From contig JAHCID010000002.1 in NCBI GenBank assembly GCA_026129405.1, forward strand, positions 778,333 to 842,332: a stretch of 64,000 nucleotides of DNA, read 5' to 3'. How positions within the stretch are numbered: position 1 is the first letter of the stretch; each line of letters begins with the position of its first letter. The notes beneath the pieces were generated by a model, which saw only the letters and a list, made by a program, of their open reading frames with translations, was not told the DNA's origin and ran no database searches. A program made the position numbers and the translations under genes. This DNA comes from a bacterium (GTDB lineage Bacteria > Desulfobacterota > Binatia > DP-6). Below are positions 1-8,710 of the stretch, in pieces.

Positions 1-195
1 GTCGTGCCGGCCCTGGAGCGGCGTGTTCAGCATCCGCTCGCAGAGCACGCCGAGCGCCGCGGGGTGATCCACGTTGCAGAAGAAGCCGTGCGATTCGAAG
101 CCGCAGCGCCGCCCGCTCGTGCCCAGCGTGTACGGGGGCAGCGGGAAGCGGTCCTGCGGCAGCTCGATGTAGGGGGCGCCGTCAGCGGGGGGCAT
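1..195 (-). CDS. N-terminal part of an unrecognised protein, cut by window edge
   Basis: The minus strand from an ATG at 195 is open to the window edge, giving 65 residues that begin MPPADGAPYIELPQ. The start lies inside the last codons of the kinase-fusion gene, whose TGA is at 182-184. This 14-bp overlap suggests translational coupling and an operon with the kinase. I do not recognise the family from this fragment. The sequence is unbroken and has two Cys residues, but only the first residues are visible, so the call is structural only. Confidence 0.5.
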   Translation of the reverse strand, partial: MPPADGAPYIELPQDRFPLPPYTLGTSGRRCGFESHGFFCNVDHPAALGVLCERMLNTPLQGRHD

Positions 196-3100
196 GCGTC
201 GTCTCCGGGGCGGCGTCGCCGAGGACGCGCGCGCGGCTCGCGGCGGTGCGCCGCGCGGTGAAGCGGCCGCCGCCGGCCTCGGCGAGCGCGCCCGCGGTCG
301 CGAACGCCACCACCGCCGCGGCGCGGTCGCCGAGCTCCGCGAGCAGCTCGCCGCGCAGGCGGTGCAGCTCGGCATCGTAGAAACGGTCGAGGTTGTCGGC
401 GAAGGCGTCGAGCGTCTGCTCGATCACGCGCAGACCCTTGGCGGAGTCCCCGACGACGAGGAGCGCCTCGGCCTCGTAGGCGACGCGGTAGGCGTAGGGC
501 GTGTTGGCGCCGGTCGCGCGATAGGCGGCGAGGCCCGCCGCGAGCCGCGCCAGGCCGTCGTCGGCGTCACCGCGGTGGACGAGCGCCCAGCCGCGCACGG
601 AGTCGGCGACGATGCCCCAGTAGTGCAGACCCTTCTCGGCGCAGAAGGCGACGCACTCCTCGGCCAGCGGCAGGGCCGTCGCCGGCTCGCCGACGTCGTG
701 CCAGTAGGCGAGCACGTGGTTCAGCGCCTCGCCGACGTGGTAGGCGCTGCCTGCCCGGCGCGCCGCCGCGAGCGTCTCCTCGAGCACCCGCAGCGCGCCC
801 GGGGCGTCGCCGGCGTGCAGCAATGCCCAGCCGTGGTAGCAGGGCGACTGGAAGAACGCGCGCACGCGCGGGTCGACCAGCTCGCCGGCGGCGATGCGGG
901 CGGCCTGCTCGGCGCAGAGCGCGCTGGAGCGCGCGAGGAGCCGCGCCGCGCGCTCGAACTCGCCGGCGAAGAACGCCGTGGAGCCGACCGCGTGCAGCGC
1001 GCCGAGCGCGTGCACGGGGTCGCGCGTGCGCTCCGCCAGCGCCGCCTGCCGGTTCGCGTACTCCCACGTGAGCGCCCGGTCGCCGCGCACGAGATGGAAC
1101 GACCACAGCCCGTTCGCGACCCAGAACTGCCGCGCCGCATCGCTGACCGACTCGCCGAGCACGCGGGCGCGCTTGAAGCTGTCCGCCACCCGCGTCGAGG
1201 CGAAGCCCTCGAAGGCGGCGATCGCGTGCCCGCGGTCGAGCTGGAGCTCCAGCTCCTGCGTGCGCGACTGCCCGGTGTCGGGCAGCTCGGCGACCAGGTC
1301 GATGGCGTGCGAGTAGTGCATCGCCGCCTCCGCGTTCGCGGACTTCGCGGCCGCGACGCGGGCGGCGCGCGTCCAGTAGCGGATCGCCGACTCGGCGAGC
1401 CCCGCGCGCTCGCAGTGCAGCGCGACGGTCTCGGGCTGGCGCGCCTCGACCTCCGGGAAGCGGTCGCGGAACGCGCTCGCGATGGTCTCGTGGACCCGCC
1501 GGCGGGTGGCGGGCGCCAGGCACTCGTAGGCGGCGTCGCGCAGGAGCGCGTGCTTGAATATCCAGCGCTCGGTGTCGCGCCAGCGGCGGCGGTGGACGAG
1601 TCCCTCGGCCGCCAGCTCCTCGAGATCCCGGTCGAGGTCGGCCGGCGCCTTGCCGGCGACCGCGGCAAGCACCGCATGGGTGAACTCGCGGCCCAGTGCC
1701 GCCGCCAGCTGCGCGGTCTGGCGCGCGCTCGGCGAGAGTCCCGCGAGCCGGGCGATCAGCAGGTTGCGCAGCGTGCCCGGCAGCTCCAGCGGCTCGGCCG
1801 GGTGGCTCGCGCGCGCGCTCGTCCCGGCGTCGGCGGCGATGCGCACGAGCTCCTCGACGAACAGCGGCACGCCCTCCGCGCGCTGCGCGACGAGATCGAC
1901 CACGGTGGGCGACAGCGGACGCTCGGCCGGCAGCATCGAGGCGATCATCTCGCCGACGAGGCTGCGCGAGAGGGGCTTCAGATGCAGGCTCGGCAGGTCG
2001 GCGACGGCGCGCGGCAGGCCGAACGCAGTGCGCGTCGAGAGCAGCACGAGGAGCGACGGCGCCGACGGATCCTCGTCACGGCTCGTGCCGGCGAGCTCGG
2101 ACAGCAGCGTCGCGAGCAGGTCGAGCGTCGTGGGATCGGCCCAGTGGAGGTCCTCGACGGCCAGCACCGTCGGGCCCGACTGACCGAGGCCGAGCAGCAG
2201 CGCGACGATCGCGTCGAAGGTGCGCTTGCGCCGCTCCTGCGGCGACGGCTCGCCGCCGCCGCCGGCGCGCTCCGCGTCGAGCGAGAGCAGGGAGGCCAGC
2301 GGCGACGCGAGGAGCGCGGCGTCGAGGCCGTGGGCGTCGAGGAAGGCCGCCAGCGGGCGGCCGCCCAGCGCGTCGGCGAGGCCCTCGATGAACGGCCGCA
2401 GGGGGCTCGCCTGGGTGTCGGGGGTGCAGCGGCACTCGATCCAGGCCGCGCCGGCGAGCTCGTTGCGCAGCTCGTGCACGAGGCGCGATTTGCCGAGGCC
2501 GCCTTCGCCGACGATGAGCACGCCCTGCGACTCGCCCAGGACGGCGTGCTCCCAGGCGCGCCGCAGTGTGGCGAGCTCGTCGGGCCGGCCGACGAAGGGC
2601 GTGGTGGTGGCACGGAACCGGCCGCGGCGGAACTCGTCCTGCGGCCCGATCAGGCGGTGGACCGCCGCCGGGGTCGAGGCGCCGGGGAGGAGCACGGGCG
2701 GGGCGGGCTCGGCGTCGAGCTGGCGGAACAGGGCGTAGGTGGGCGCGGAGACGAGGATCTCGTTCGGGCCCGCCGCCGCGTCGAGATGCGAGGCGCCGTC
2801 GAGCGTGGTGCCGTCGATGCGATCGGCGGTCGTTCCGGCGCCCACGCGTCGGGCGACGACGGGGCCGGTATGGATGCCGACGCGGACGCTCAGGCGGATG
2901 TGGCGACGCTCGGTCTCGGCGCTGCACTGGCGCACCGTCTCGACGATCTCCAGCGCCGCCAGCAGGGCGCGCCGGGGCGCGTCCTCCTCGGAGCGCGGAT
3001 GCCCGAAGGCCGCCTGGAGCGTGCCGCCGAGCGTCCCGATCGTGCGGCCGCCGAGCCGATCGACGATCTCGAGGCAGCGGCCGCGCACGTTCCACAGCGC

Positions 3101-4138
3101 CTGGTCGAGCACATCGATGCGCGCCGTACCGTTGCCGACGACGTTGGCGGAGAGGCGGCAGCTCAGCGCCGTCACCTGCCGCTGCTGATCGTGCCCGGCC
3201 CCGCCTTCGGCAGCGGGAGGAGGGCGCAGCGCGGGATCGCGCCCCTGCACCGCCGGCCGTGCGTCGAGCTCGGCGACCAGCTCGACGACCGAGCGCGAGC
3301 GGGCGTCCGCCTCCTTGGCGGTGACGCAGGCGAGCAGGGCGCCGAGCGGCTGCTCGGCGAGCCAGCCCGGGATCGCGATCGGCTCGGGGCCGAGCTGCTG
3401 GTGGAGCGCGTGCTGGACCGTCGCCCCGCGCACGACGGGCTCGCCGGTGAGGCACTCGAGGAAGACGAGACCCCACGAGTAGAGGTCCGAGCGCGTGGTG
3501 GTGGGCTCGCCGCGCAGCTGCTCCGGGGCGGCGTAGGCGGGCGTCCCCAGCATCTCGCGCGTGCGCGTGATCTGCGGGCTCGCCCAGTCGCGATGCCCCT
3601 CGGCGAAGCCGCCGAGGCCGAAGTCGAGGACCAGCGCGTTCCGCCGGGCGCCGGTGTGCGTGACCATGATGTTCGCGGGCTTGAGGTCGCGATGGACGAC
3701 GCCGCGCCGGTGGGCGCAGGCGAGGGCGTCGAGCACCTGGGTCATGAGGTGCGCGGCCTCGGCCGGCGCGAGGCTGCCCTCCTCCTCGAGCACGCGCTGC
3801 AGGGTCGAGCCGGCGACGTGCTCGAAGGCCGCGTAGAGCGTGCCATCCGGGCACTCGCCGGAGTCGAGCAGGCGCACGATGTTGGGGTGCGACAGCGCGG
3901 CGCCGAGCCGCATCTCGCGATGGAAGCGCTGCCGCAGCGTGCTCGTGCGCTCCGCGGGGCCGTCGTCGTGGCGGAGGATCTTGAGCGCGACCTCCTGCCC
4001 GGTCGACGACTGCAGCGCACGGTAGACCTTGCCGCAGCTGCCCTCGCCGACGAGCTCGACGATCTCGAACCGCGCCTCGAACACCGTGCCCGCCGAAAGC
4101 GACGAGCGTGCATCCGGGGGCGTGTCGAGAGGGGACAT
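182..4138 (-). CDS. Ser/Thr protein kinase - class III cyclase-like - AAA ATPase - TPR fusion
   Basis: This 1318-residue cytoplasmic signalling protein starts with a Hanks-type kinase domain: glycine-rich loop GEGSCG (31-36), Lys53, HRDLKP (149-154), DFG (172-174) and GTPAYAAPE (198-206). A class III cyclase-like domain follows (about 320-500). Then comes an ATPase domain with Walker A GEGGLGKS and Walker B VLAVEDLHWAD, and a helical TPR-like tail. The order matches the TOMM-system kinase/cyclase fusion family. The kinase looks intact. In the cyclase domain the usual metal-binding Asp of the CDLxGST strand is Arg (SCRLS), and the GDG Asp is replaced (TLGGT), so this domain is probably a non-catalytic module. 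No TOMM cyclodehydratase or precursor peptide is visible nearby. It overlaps the next minus-strand gene. Confidence 0.9.
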   Translation of the reverse strand: MSPLDTPPDARSSLSAGTVFEARFEIVELVGEGSCGKVYRALQSSTGQEVALKILRHDDGPAERTSTLRQRFHREMRLGAALSHPNIVRLLDSGECPDGTLYAAFEHVAGSTLQRVLEEEGSLAPAEAAHLMTQVLDALACAHRRGVVHRDLKPANIMVTHTGARRNALVLDFGLGGFAEGHRDWASPQITRTREMLGTPAYAAPEQLRGEPTTTRSDLYSWGLVFLECLTGEPVVRGATVQHALHQQLGPEPIAIPGWLAEQPLGALLACVTAKEADARSRSVVELVAELDARPAVQGRDPALRPPPAAEGGAGHDQQRQVTALSCRLSANVVGNGTARIDVLDQALWNVRGRCLEIVDRLGGRTIGTLGGTLQAAFGHPRSEEDAPRRALLAALEIVETVRQCSAETERRHIRLSVRVGIHTGPVVARRVGAGTTADRIDGTTLDGASHLDAAAGPNEILVSAPTYALFRQLDAEPAPPVLLPGASTPAAVHRLIGPQDEFRRGRFRATTTPFVGRPDELATLRRAWEHAVLGESQGVLIVGEGGLGKSRLVHELRNELAGAAWIECRCTPDTQASPLRPFIEGLADALGGRPLAAFLDAHGLDAALLASPLASLLSLDAERAGGGGEPSPQERRKRTFDAIVALLLGLGQSGPTVLAVEDLHWADPTTLDLLATLLSELAGTSRDEDPSAPSLLVLLSTRTAFGLPRAVADLPSLHLKPLSRSLVGEMIASMLPAERPLSPTVVDLVAQRAEGVPLFVEELVRIAADAGTSARASHPAEPLELPGTLRNLLIARLAGLSPSARQTAQLAAALGREFTHAVLAAVAGKAPADLDRDLEELAAEGLVHRRRWRDTERWIFKHALLRDAAYECLAPATRRRVHETIASAFRDRFPEVEARQPETVALHCERAGLAESAIRYWTRAARVAAAKSANAEAAMHYSHAIDLVAELPDTGQSRTQELELQLDRGHAIAAFEGFASTRVADSFKRARVLGESVSDAARQFWVANGLWSFHLVRGDRALTWEYANRQAALAERTRDPVHALGALHAVGSTAFFAGEFERAARLLARSSALCAEQAARIAAGELVDPRVRAFFQSPCYHGWALLHAGDAPGALRVLEETLAAARRAGSAYHVGEALNHVLAYWHDVGEPATALPLAEECVAFCAEKGLHYWGIVADSVRGWALVHRGDADDGLARLAAGLAAYRATGANTPYAYRVAYEAEALLVVGDSAKGLRVIEQTLDAFADNLDRFYDAELHRLRGELLAELGDRAAAVVAFATAGALAEAGGGRFTARRTAASRARVLGDAAPETTHAPR

Positions 4139-4282
4139 GGTGACGAGCGGCGGGAGCTTAGTCGCCCGGCGGGGACGCTGACAAGCGCAGAATCAGTGCG
4201 CTCGGGCAGGTGCCGGGTGGAGCCGGTCAGCCGCTGTCCACGTCGCCGGCACTCGTGGGGCGGGCCCCCTCGGCCCGCCGTG

Positions 4283-4317
4283 GGCCTGCCTCGCGCCGCG
4301 GCGGCGCGAGGCAGGCC
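4283..4317 (-). terminator. Long perfect hairpin downstream of the Thr-rich secreted protein gene
   Basis: A 17-bp perfect inverted repeat (arms 4283-4299 and 4301-4317) sits immediately after the stop codon of the gene ending at 4324. No U-tract follows, which is common for strong GC hairpins in such genomes. Its placement suggests termination or 3'-end protection. Confidence 0.65.
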
Positions 4318-4323
4318 GGGCGC

Positions 4324-5778
4324 TCAGGAGCCGCCGCCGAAGATGCAGAGGCAGTCTTCGTTGCAGTAGCCGTCCGGCCCGCACGCGGCGCCCGGCGGAT
4401 CGCACTCCTCGGGGAACTCGACCTTCTCGTTGCCGCAGATCGCGACCGGCATCGTCGTCGTGGTCGTCGTCGGCGGCAGCGGCACGGTCGTCGTCGACGT
4501 GGCCAGGGTCGGGACGGTCGTCGACGAGGTCGTGGTGGTCGTCTCGGTGGTCGACGTCGTGCTGGTCGTCGTGGTCGTCGTCACCGGCGGCGCGGTGGTC
4601 GTGGTCGTCGGCTCGGTCGACGTGGTCGAGGACGACGTCGTGGTGGTCGTCGGCTCGGTGGTCGTGGTCGAGGACGACGTCGTGGTGGTCGTCGGCTCGG
4701 TCGACGTGGTCGAGGACGACGTCGTGGTGGTCGTCGGCTCGGTGGTCGTGGTCGAGGACGACGTCGTGGTGGTCGTCGGCTCCGTCGTCGTGGTCGTGGA
4801 CGTCGTGGACGTCGTCGTCGACGAGGTCGTCGGTACCGACGTCGTGCTGCTCGACGAGGTGGTCGTGGTGGCGCCGATGGCGCGGCAGCTCGCGTCGCAG
4901 GTGACGCCGTCCGGCGGGTCGCACTGCTCGCCCGTCTCGACGATGCCGTTGCCGCAGTCGCCGCGCGAGAAGCTCGTGGAGTGGTCGGTGTTGACCGTCT
5001 TGGCGACGAACTGGCCGATGCCCTGGAAGTTGCGGCCGAAGGAGGCGCGCGCGTTCGGGGCATAGAGCTTGAGCGACGCGCGGGCGGCCGAGCCGAAGCG
5101 GGCGACGCGCCCGCCCACGTTGACGACGATCCCCTCCGCGGTGATCGTGCCGCTCGCCGGCCCGAAGACCGAGCCGTTCCCCATGCGCAGCGTCTGCTGG
5201 ACGTTGAGCGTCGCGGGGCCGCTCACGAGGATGGACGCGCCCTTCGCGGCGGTGATGGTGTGGAACTCGTAGGTGCCGGCCGAGAGCTCGAGGCGGCCGC
5301 CGGATCGGACGGTGACGTTGCCGTAGGTGCCGGGCGGCAGCGCCTGCTGGCCCATGACCACCACCGACACGCCCGACGGCGCGAACGCCGGCAGCGGCGG
5401 GAGCGGATCGACCAGCGGCAGCGGCCCGGTCGGCAGCGGCCCGACGCCGTTCACGACGAGGCCCGCCGGCGGCGACAGGTGGCGGTTGGTGTAGAAGTCG
5501 TAGACGGTGACGCGGTCCGCGCGCGCCCAGTCGCCGACCAGCGTGGTGCCGTTCGCGAAGGTGCTGCCGCGGCCGATGACGAGCGCCAGCCGCACGGCGC
5601 CGTTGACGCCGACGTCGCCCGAGCGCACGGTCGCGAGGTCCTTCAGGTGCACGCGCTCCAGGCCCATGACGACGTAGTCGTCGAGCGTGTGCGACGGAGC
5701 CGCGCAGGCCACGCGCGCCGTCGTGCCGATCACGAGCCCGATCAGGGCCACGAGTGTGCACCGCATCCCCATCCGCAT
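4324..5778 (-). CDS. Secreted protein with Myxococcus-type Cys repeats and Thr-rich linker
   Basis: A 484-residue exported protein. I chose the ATG at 5778 because GGAGG lies about 8 nt upstream; longer starts also exist. The signal peptide is MRMGMRCTLVALIGLVIG followed by TTARVACA. The body (about 30-270) is rich in short beta-strand-like segments. Next is a CGNGIVETGEQCD motif of the Myxococcus Cys-rich repeat type, then about 110 residues of almost pure Thr/Ser with EP spacers, and a second CGNEKVEFPEECD motif near the C-terminus with DGYCNEDCLC. It is likely surface-exposed or extracellular, with the Thr-rich part acting as a stalk or O-glycosylated linker (inference). Enzymatic function is unknown. 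A strong hairpin follows the stop. Confidence 0.8.
   Translation of the reverse strand: MRMGMRCTLVALIGLVIGTTARVACAAPSHTLDDYVVMGLERVHLKDLATVRSGDVGVNGAVRLALVIGRGSTFANGTTLVGDWARADRVTVYDFYTNRHLSPPAGLVVNGVGPLPTGPLPLVDPLPPLPAFAPSGVSVVVMGQQALPPGTYGNVTVRSGGRLELSAGTYEFHTITAAKGASILVSGPATLNVQQTLRMGNGSVFGPASGTITAEGIVVNVGGRVARFGSAARASLKLYAPNARASFGRNFQGIGQFVAKTVNTDHSTSFSRGDCGNGIVETGEQCDPPDGVTCDASCRAIGATTTTSSSSTTSVPTTSSTTTSTTSTTTTTEPTTTTTSSSTTTTEPTTTTTSSSTTSTEPTTTTTSSSTTTTEPTTTTTSSSTTSTEPTTTTTAPPVTTTTTTSTTSTTETTTTTSSTTVPTLATSTTTVPLPPTTTTTTMPVAICGNEKVEFPEECDPPGAACGPDGYCNEDCLCIFGGGS
4610..4777. repeat. Four tandem 42-bp units encoding a Thr/Ser-Glu-Pro linker
   Basis: Units begin at 4610, 4652, 4694 and 4736, each 42 bp (14 codons). 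They alternate between two forms (TTTTEP and TTSTEP), so there is an 84-bp higher-order period. The units lie inside the Thr-rich linker of the secreted protein, and a change in copy number would keep the reading frame. A degenerate continuation extends to about 4830. Confidence 0.9.
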
Positions 5779-5952
5779 CCTCGACCTCCGCCTCACGCTG
5801 CGATTTCGCCGGCCGCCGCGGCGGCGCCTGCGTCGCGACGATGGTGCCGCATTCGGGCGCGGGTCGAAAGCGAAATCTGCGCTGCGCGGCGGTCAATTTC
5901 GTGTCCCGCCGTGCGTGGCCCCCCGTCCGGCGAACGGGCAGAATGCGCCGCG

Positions 5953-6807
5953 ATGCGGATCGCCTACTTCACCGGCGGCGACGTCGGGGCGGGCCACCTC
6001 ATGCGTGGGGTCGCCGTGGGGCGGGCCCTGCGGCGCGCCGGTGTCGACGCGGACTACCGGATGTTCGGGCCGCAGCTGCGCTTCCCGATCCTGGCGTCGC
6101 TGCCGTACGAGGTCGTCGCGCTCGTCCCCGCGGACCTGCGCAGCCCGGTGCGTGCGCCCGAGAGCGCGCTCGCCCGGGCCCTGGCCGCGTTTGCCCCCGA
6201 CCTGCTGATCGCCGACCTCTACTGGGGCCCGCTGCGCCACCTGCTACCCCTCGCCGGCTGCCCGGCGTGGCTGCTGGTGCGCTCGTGCCCGCGCGCCTGG
6301 TTCGGCGGACCGCCGGATGCCCGCTTCGACCCGCGCCGCTTCCGCCGCATCGTCGGCATCGAGCCCGTGCTGCACGGCGTGATCACCGAGCACGTCGACC
6401 CGGTGGTGGTGTGCAACCCCGACGAGTGCCGGCCGCGCGGCGCCCTGCGCGCGCACCTCGGCGTCGCCCCGGACGCAGCGCTCGTCGTGGTCACGCATGC
6501 CGGCGTGCCGGGCGAGATCGACGCGCTCGCGCAGGGCGCGGGTGACGGCACCGTCCGCTGCGACCTCCTCGGCGACGCCGCTCTCTTCCCGCTCGCCGAA
6601 TGGCTCGGCGACGCCGACGTCGTAATCGCCGGCGCCGGCTACAACAGCTTCTGGGAGGCGCACTGGCTCGGCTGGGCCGAGCGCACCACGTTCACCCCGT
6701 TCCAGCGCATGATCGACGACCAGGCCTGGCGGGTGTCGGCGTGCCGCGGTCATCGCATGCGCGGCAACGGCGCCGACACGCTGGCGGCCTGGGTGCGGGC
6801 CGGGTGA
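5953..6807 (+). CDS. Glycosyltransferase-like protein (GT-B/MurG-like fold)
   Basis: This 284-residue protein begins MRIAYFTGGDVGAGHLMRG, a typical N-terminal Rossmann start of GT-B glycosyltransferases (G-GH loop). It ends with GAGYNSFWEAHWLG, resembling the nucleotide-sugar binding segment of MurG/GT28-type enzymes, followed by PFQRMIDDQ. It is shorter than MurG (about 350), lacks a signal peptide and is probably cytoplasmic. The donor and acceptor cannot be told. It stands alone, transcribed away from the secreted protein gene across a 174-bp gap. Confidence 0.65.
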   Translation: MRIAYFTGGDVGAGHLMRGVAVGRALRRAGVDADYRMFGPQLRFPILASLPYEVVALVPADLRSPVRAPESALARALAAFAPDLLIADLYWGPLRHLLPLAGCPAWLLVRSCPRAWFGGPPDARFDPRRFRRIVGIEPVLHGVITEHVDPVVVCNPDECRPRGALRAHLGVAPDAALVVVTHAGVPGEIDALAQGAGDGTVRCDLLGDAALFPLAEWLGDADVVIAGAGYNSFWEAHWLGWAERTTFTPFQRMIDDQAWRVSACRGHRMRGNGADTLAAWVRAG

Positions 6808-6825
6808 GCCGGGAGCGCGAGGCGG

Positions 6826-7320
6826 TCAGCGTCCCATGACGTGCGCCTGCGCGAGCAGGCGCGTCGCCTCGAGCTGGACGTGCGGGTCGGCGGAGAGGCG
6901 CAGCGCCGCCGCTGCCAGCTCGCGCACGTGGGCGGCTTCTGCCGCCGGCGGAACGCCCGCGGCCACGGCGGTGGCCGCCTGTCGCATGGCGTCGATCTCG
7001 CTGCCCTCGAGGGCGAGCGCGGCCGAGAGCTGCGCGTCGAGGCCGGCGTCGGCACCGAGCGCTTCCGCCGCGGCGAGCCGTCCCTCGATCTCGGCGAGCG
7101 CCTCGGCCCAGCCGTCGACGCGGGTGCGCCGCGCCGCCGAGAAGGACAGCTGCGCGCGGGCGCTGCGTACGGCCTCGGCGTGGCCCGTCTCTTCCGCCGC
7201 CAGCTGCGCCCAGAAGCCGGCCAGCGCGGCGTCGGACGCGCCCGCGGCGAAGCGCGCGTAGAGCCGCTGCGCACGCTCCTCGAGCGCCACGGATCGATCG
7301 AGCAGGTCGCCGAGCAGCAT
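6826..7320 (-). CDS. Ferritin-like/rubrerythrin-type four-helix protein
   Basis: A 164-residue, all-helical protein, MLLGDLLDRSVALEERAQRLYARFA at the start, followed by AQLAAEETGHAEAV. The ExxxxxxY...EExxH spacing is that of ferritin-like di-iron proteins. The second half (IEGRLAAAE..., LALEGSEIDAM) gives the second helical hairpin, but a clean second ExxH is not obvious, so di-iron binding may be incomplete. It probably protects against peroxide or iron stress (inference). I chose the ATG at 7320 because the upstream extension is low-complexity. A weak -24/-12-like element lies 13 bp upstream. Confidence 0.65.
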   Translation of the reverse strand: MLLGDLLDRSVALEERAQRLYARFAAGASDAALAGFWAQLAAEETGHAEAVRSARAQLSFSAARRTRVDGWAEALAEIEGRLAAAEALGADAGLDAQLSAALALEGSEIDAMRQAATAVAAGVPPAAEAAHVRELAAAALRLSADPHVQLEATRLLAQAHVMGR

Positions 7321-7333
7321 GCCCTCGCCGGGT

Positions 7334-7348
7334 GCAAGGGGCCGTCCA
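7334..7348 (-). promoter_or_regulatory. Weak sigma-54-like -24/-12 element before the ferritin-like gene
   Basis: The minus strand reads TGGACGGCCCCTTGC, with GG and GC separated by 10 bp and a perfect TTGC half. The -24 half is imperfect. Only 13 bp separate it from the ATG at 7320. Confidence 0.3.
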
Positions 7349-7453
7349 CCGCGGGCGCAAGACCCGGCGGGTGCGGGTTCTCGCCTACGGGAGTCCGTGC
7401 GGCGGTCCGTCCGAGGGGTGGGAACGCGCGGCACGCCGTCGTGGCGGGGCGCG

Positions 7454-7468
7454 CGGCACGGGTCCTGC
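7454..7468 (+). promoter_or_regulatory. Candidate sigma-54-like element before the first cytochrome c gene
   Basis: The element reads CGGCACGGGTCCTGC, GG-N10-GC spacing with a good GGCACG half and a CTGC half. It ends 31 bp before the ATG at 7500, which has AAGGAGGA as ribosome binding site. Confidence 0.35.
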
Positions 7469-7499
7469 TCGTGCGACGCCGCAAGGAGGAACTCCATCG

Positions 7500-7937
7500 A
7501 TGGTTTCGACGCGCACGCTCCGTCACGCCGCTCCCGCCGCCGCGCTGCTCGCGCTGCTCGCGGCCACATCGTCCACCCGCGCCGCCGAGCCCGACGAAAC
7601 GCCGGCCCGCGCCATGTACCTGCGCTACTGCGCCGCCTGCCACGGTCCCGCCGGCAAAGGCGACGGCATCGCCGGCAGCCTGATGCAGCCGAAGCCGCCG
7701 GATATCACCGGGATCGCCAAGGCGAACGGCGGCGAGTTCCCGTTCCAGCGGATCGCGGCGTACATCGACGGCACCTCGAGCGTCCGCGCCCACGGCGACT
7801 CGGCGATGCCGGTCTGGGGCGAGACCTTCCGCCAGCAGCCGGGCTGGGAGATGAGCCGCCGCGTCGAGGTGCAGGGAAAGGTCCTGCTCATCACCGACTA
7901 CGTGCGCTCGCTGCAGACACCCGCCGCCGCGCCGTGA
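7500..7937 (+). CDS. Periplasmic c-type cytochrome
   Basis: A 145-residue exported cytochrome. The N-terminus MVSTRTLRHAAPAAALLALL ending in TRAAEP is a Sec signal peptide. One haem site, CAACH, is near residue 40 (MYLRYCAACHGPAGKGDG), and PKPPDI and the later Met-containing SAMPVWG segment could supply the axial Met. The fold is a small monohaem class I cytochrome. The ribosome binding site AAGGAGGA at 7483-7490 fixes the start. It probably shuttles electrons in the periplasm; its partner is not identified in the window. Confidence 0.85.
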   Translation: MVSTRTLRHAAPAAALLALLAATSSTRAAEPDETPARAMYLRYCAACHGPAGKGDGIAGSLMQPKPPDITGIAKANGGEFPFQRIAAYIDGTSSVRAHGDSAMPVWGETFRQQPGWEMSRRVEVQGKVLLITDYVRSLQTPAAAP

Positions 7938-8113
7938 TCCTCTCGCTCACCTCCAACCCGGCGTCGACGAGACGCTCTGCCTCGGCGGTCCCACCGCCGC
8001 GGCGAGACGCTGCGCCGCGGCCTCGGCGCCGCGCGTGGGAATCGGCGATTCTCGCCCTTGGCAGCGCTGGGAATGGACGCCGGCCGCATGCCGATGGGCC
8101 GGCGTCGGGGTTT

Positions 8114-8128
8114 CGGCATGCCGTTTGC
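8114..8128 (+). promoter_or_regulatory. Candidate sigma-54-like element before a CBS-pair gene
   Basis: The element reads CGGCATGCCGTTTGC, with a perfect TTGC half and GG-N10-GC spacing. It ends 12 bp before the ATG at 8141, so a transcript from it would be almost leaderless. Confidence 0.4.
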
Positions 8129-8140
8129 GGCGACCGGCGC

Positions 8141-8566
8141 ATGCGAATCGAACCCTGGATGAAGCACCCGGTCGTCAGCGTGAAGCCGCACGATTCCGCC
8201 GCGCATGCCCGCACCGTCATGGCTCGGCACCGCATCAACCAGCTGCCGGTGGTGACCGACGGCCGCCTGGTCGGCATCGTGACCGATCGCGACCTGCGCG
8301 ACGCCTTTCCGTCCGTCTTCGAGCTCGCGGCGGGCGGCGGGCCGAGCGCCGACCCGGAGACGATCCCGGTGGAAGACCTGATGGCGACCACGGTCGTCAC
8401 GCTCCCGCCCGACGCTCAGGTTGCCGACGCCGCCCGGATCATGCGCCGCGAGCGCATCGGCGCGATGCCCATCGTCGCCGGGGGGCGCCTGGTCGGCATG
8501 CTGACCCGCAGCGACGTGCTCGACGCCTTCGTGGAGCTGAGCCGGCCCGGGACGCCGACCGGATGA
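8141..8566 (+). CDS. CBS-domain pair protein
   Basis: A 141-residue protein made of two CBS motifs: MRIEPWMKHPVVSVKPHD...HRINQLPVVTDGRLVGIVTDRDL, then EDLMATTVVTLPPDA...ERIGAMPIVAGGRLVGMLTRSDVL. Stand-alone CBS pairs (Bateman modules) bind adenine nucleotides and act as energy or stress sensors; no effector domain is attached. It is one of two such proteins in this cluster. The start MRIEPWM fits the family. Confidence 0.9.
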   Translation: MRIEPWMKHPVVSVKPHDSAAHARTVMARHRINQLPVVTDGRLVGIVTDRDLRDAFPSVFELAAGGGPSADPETIPVEDLMATTVVTLPPDAQVADAARIMRRERIGAMPIVAGGRLVGMLTRSDVLDAFVELSRPGTPTG

Positions 8567-8710
8567 CGCCCGCGTCCGCTACGTGAATCACCGTGTGCAC
8601 GGACGGGCCCGTGTGCACGTCGGCCGGGCTCGCGCGGCTGCCCGACGCGTTCGGCGCGGACGGATCGGCCGCGCCGCTCGCGTATCGACGCCGATCCGGG
8701 GAGGTCGTCG

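Noticed and set aside
194..4369. Very long antisense ORF opposite the kinase fusion
   Set aside because: Highly GC-rich third-position codons give open antisense frames; its product is low-complexity and has no motifs, while the minus strand encodes a clear kinase.
4610..4777. CRISPR-like regular repeats
   Set aside because: The units are contiguous without spacers and are coding; no cas genes are nearby.
4430..5065. Val-rich plus-strand ORF over the Thr repeats
   Set aside because: It is the antisense of ACG/ACC Thr codons (GTC/GTG) and has no start context; the repeat sense strand has a signal peptide and Cys motifs.
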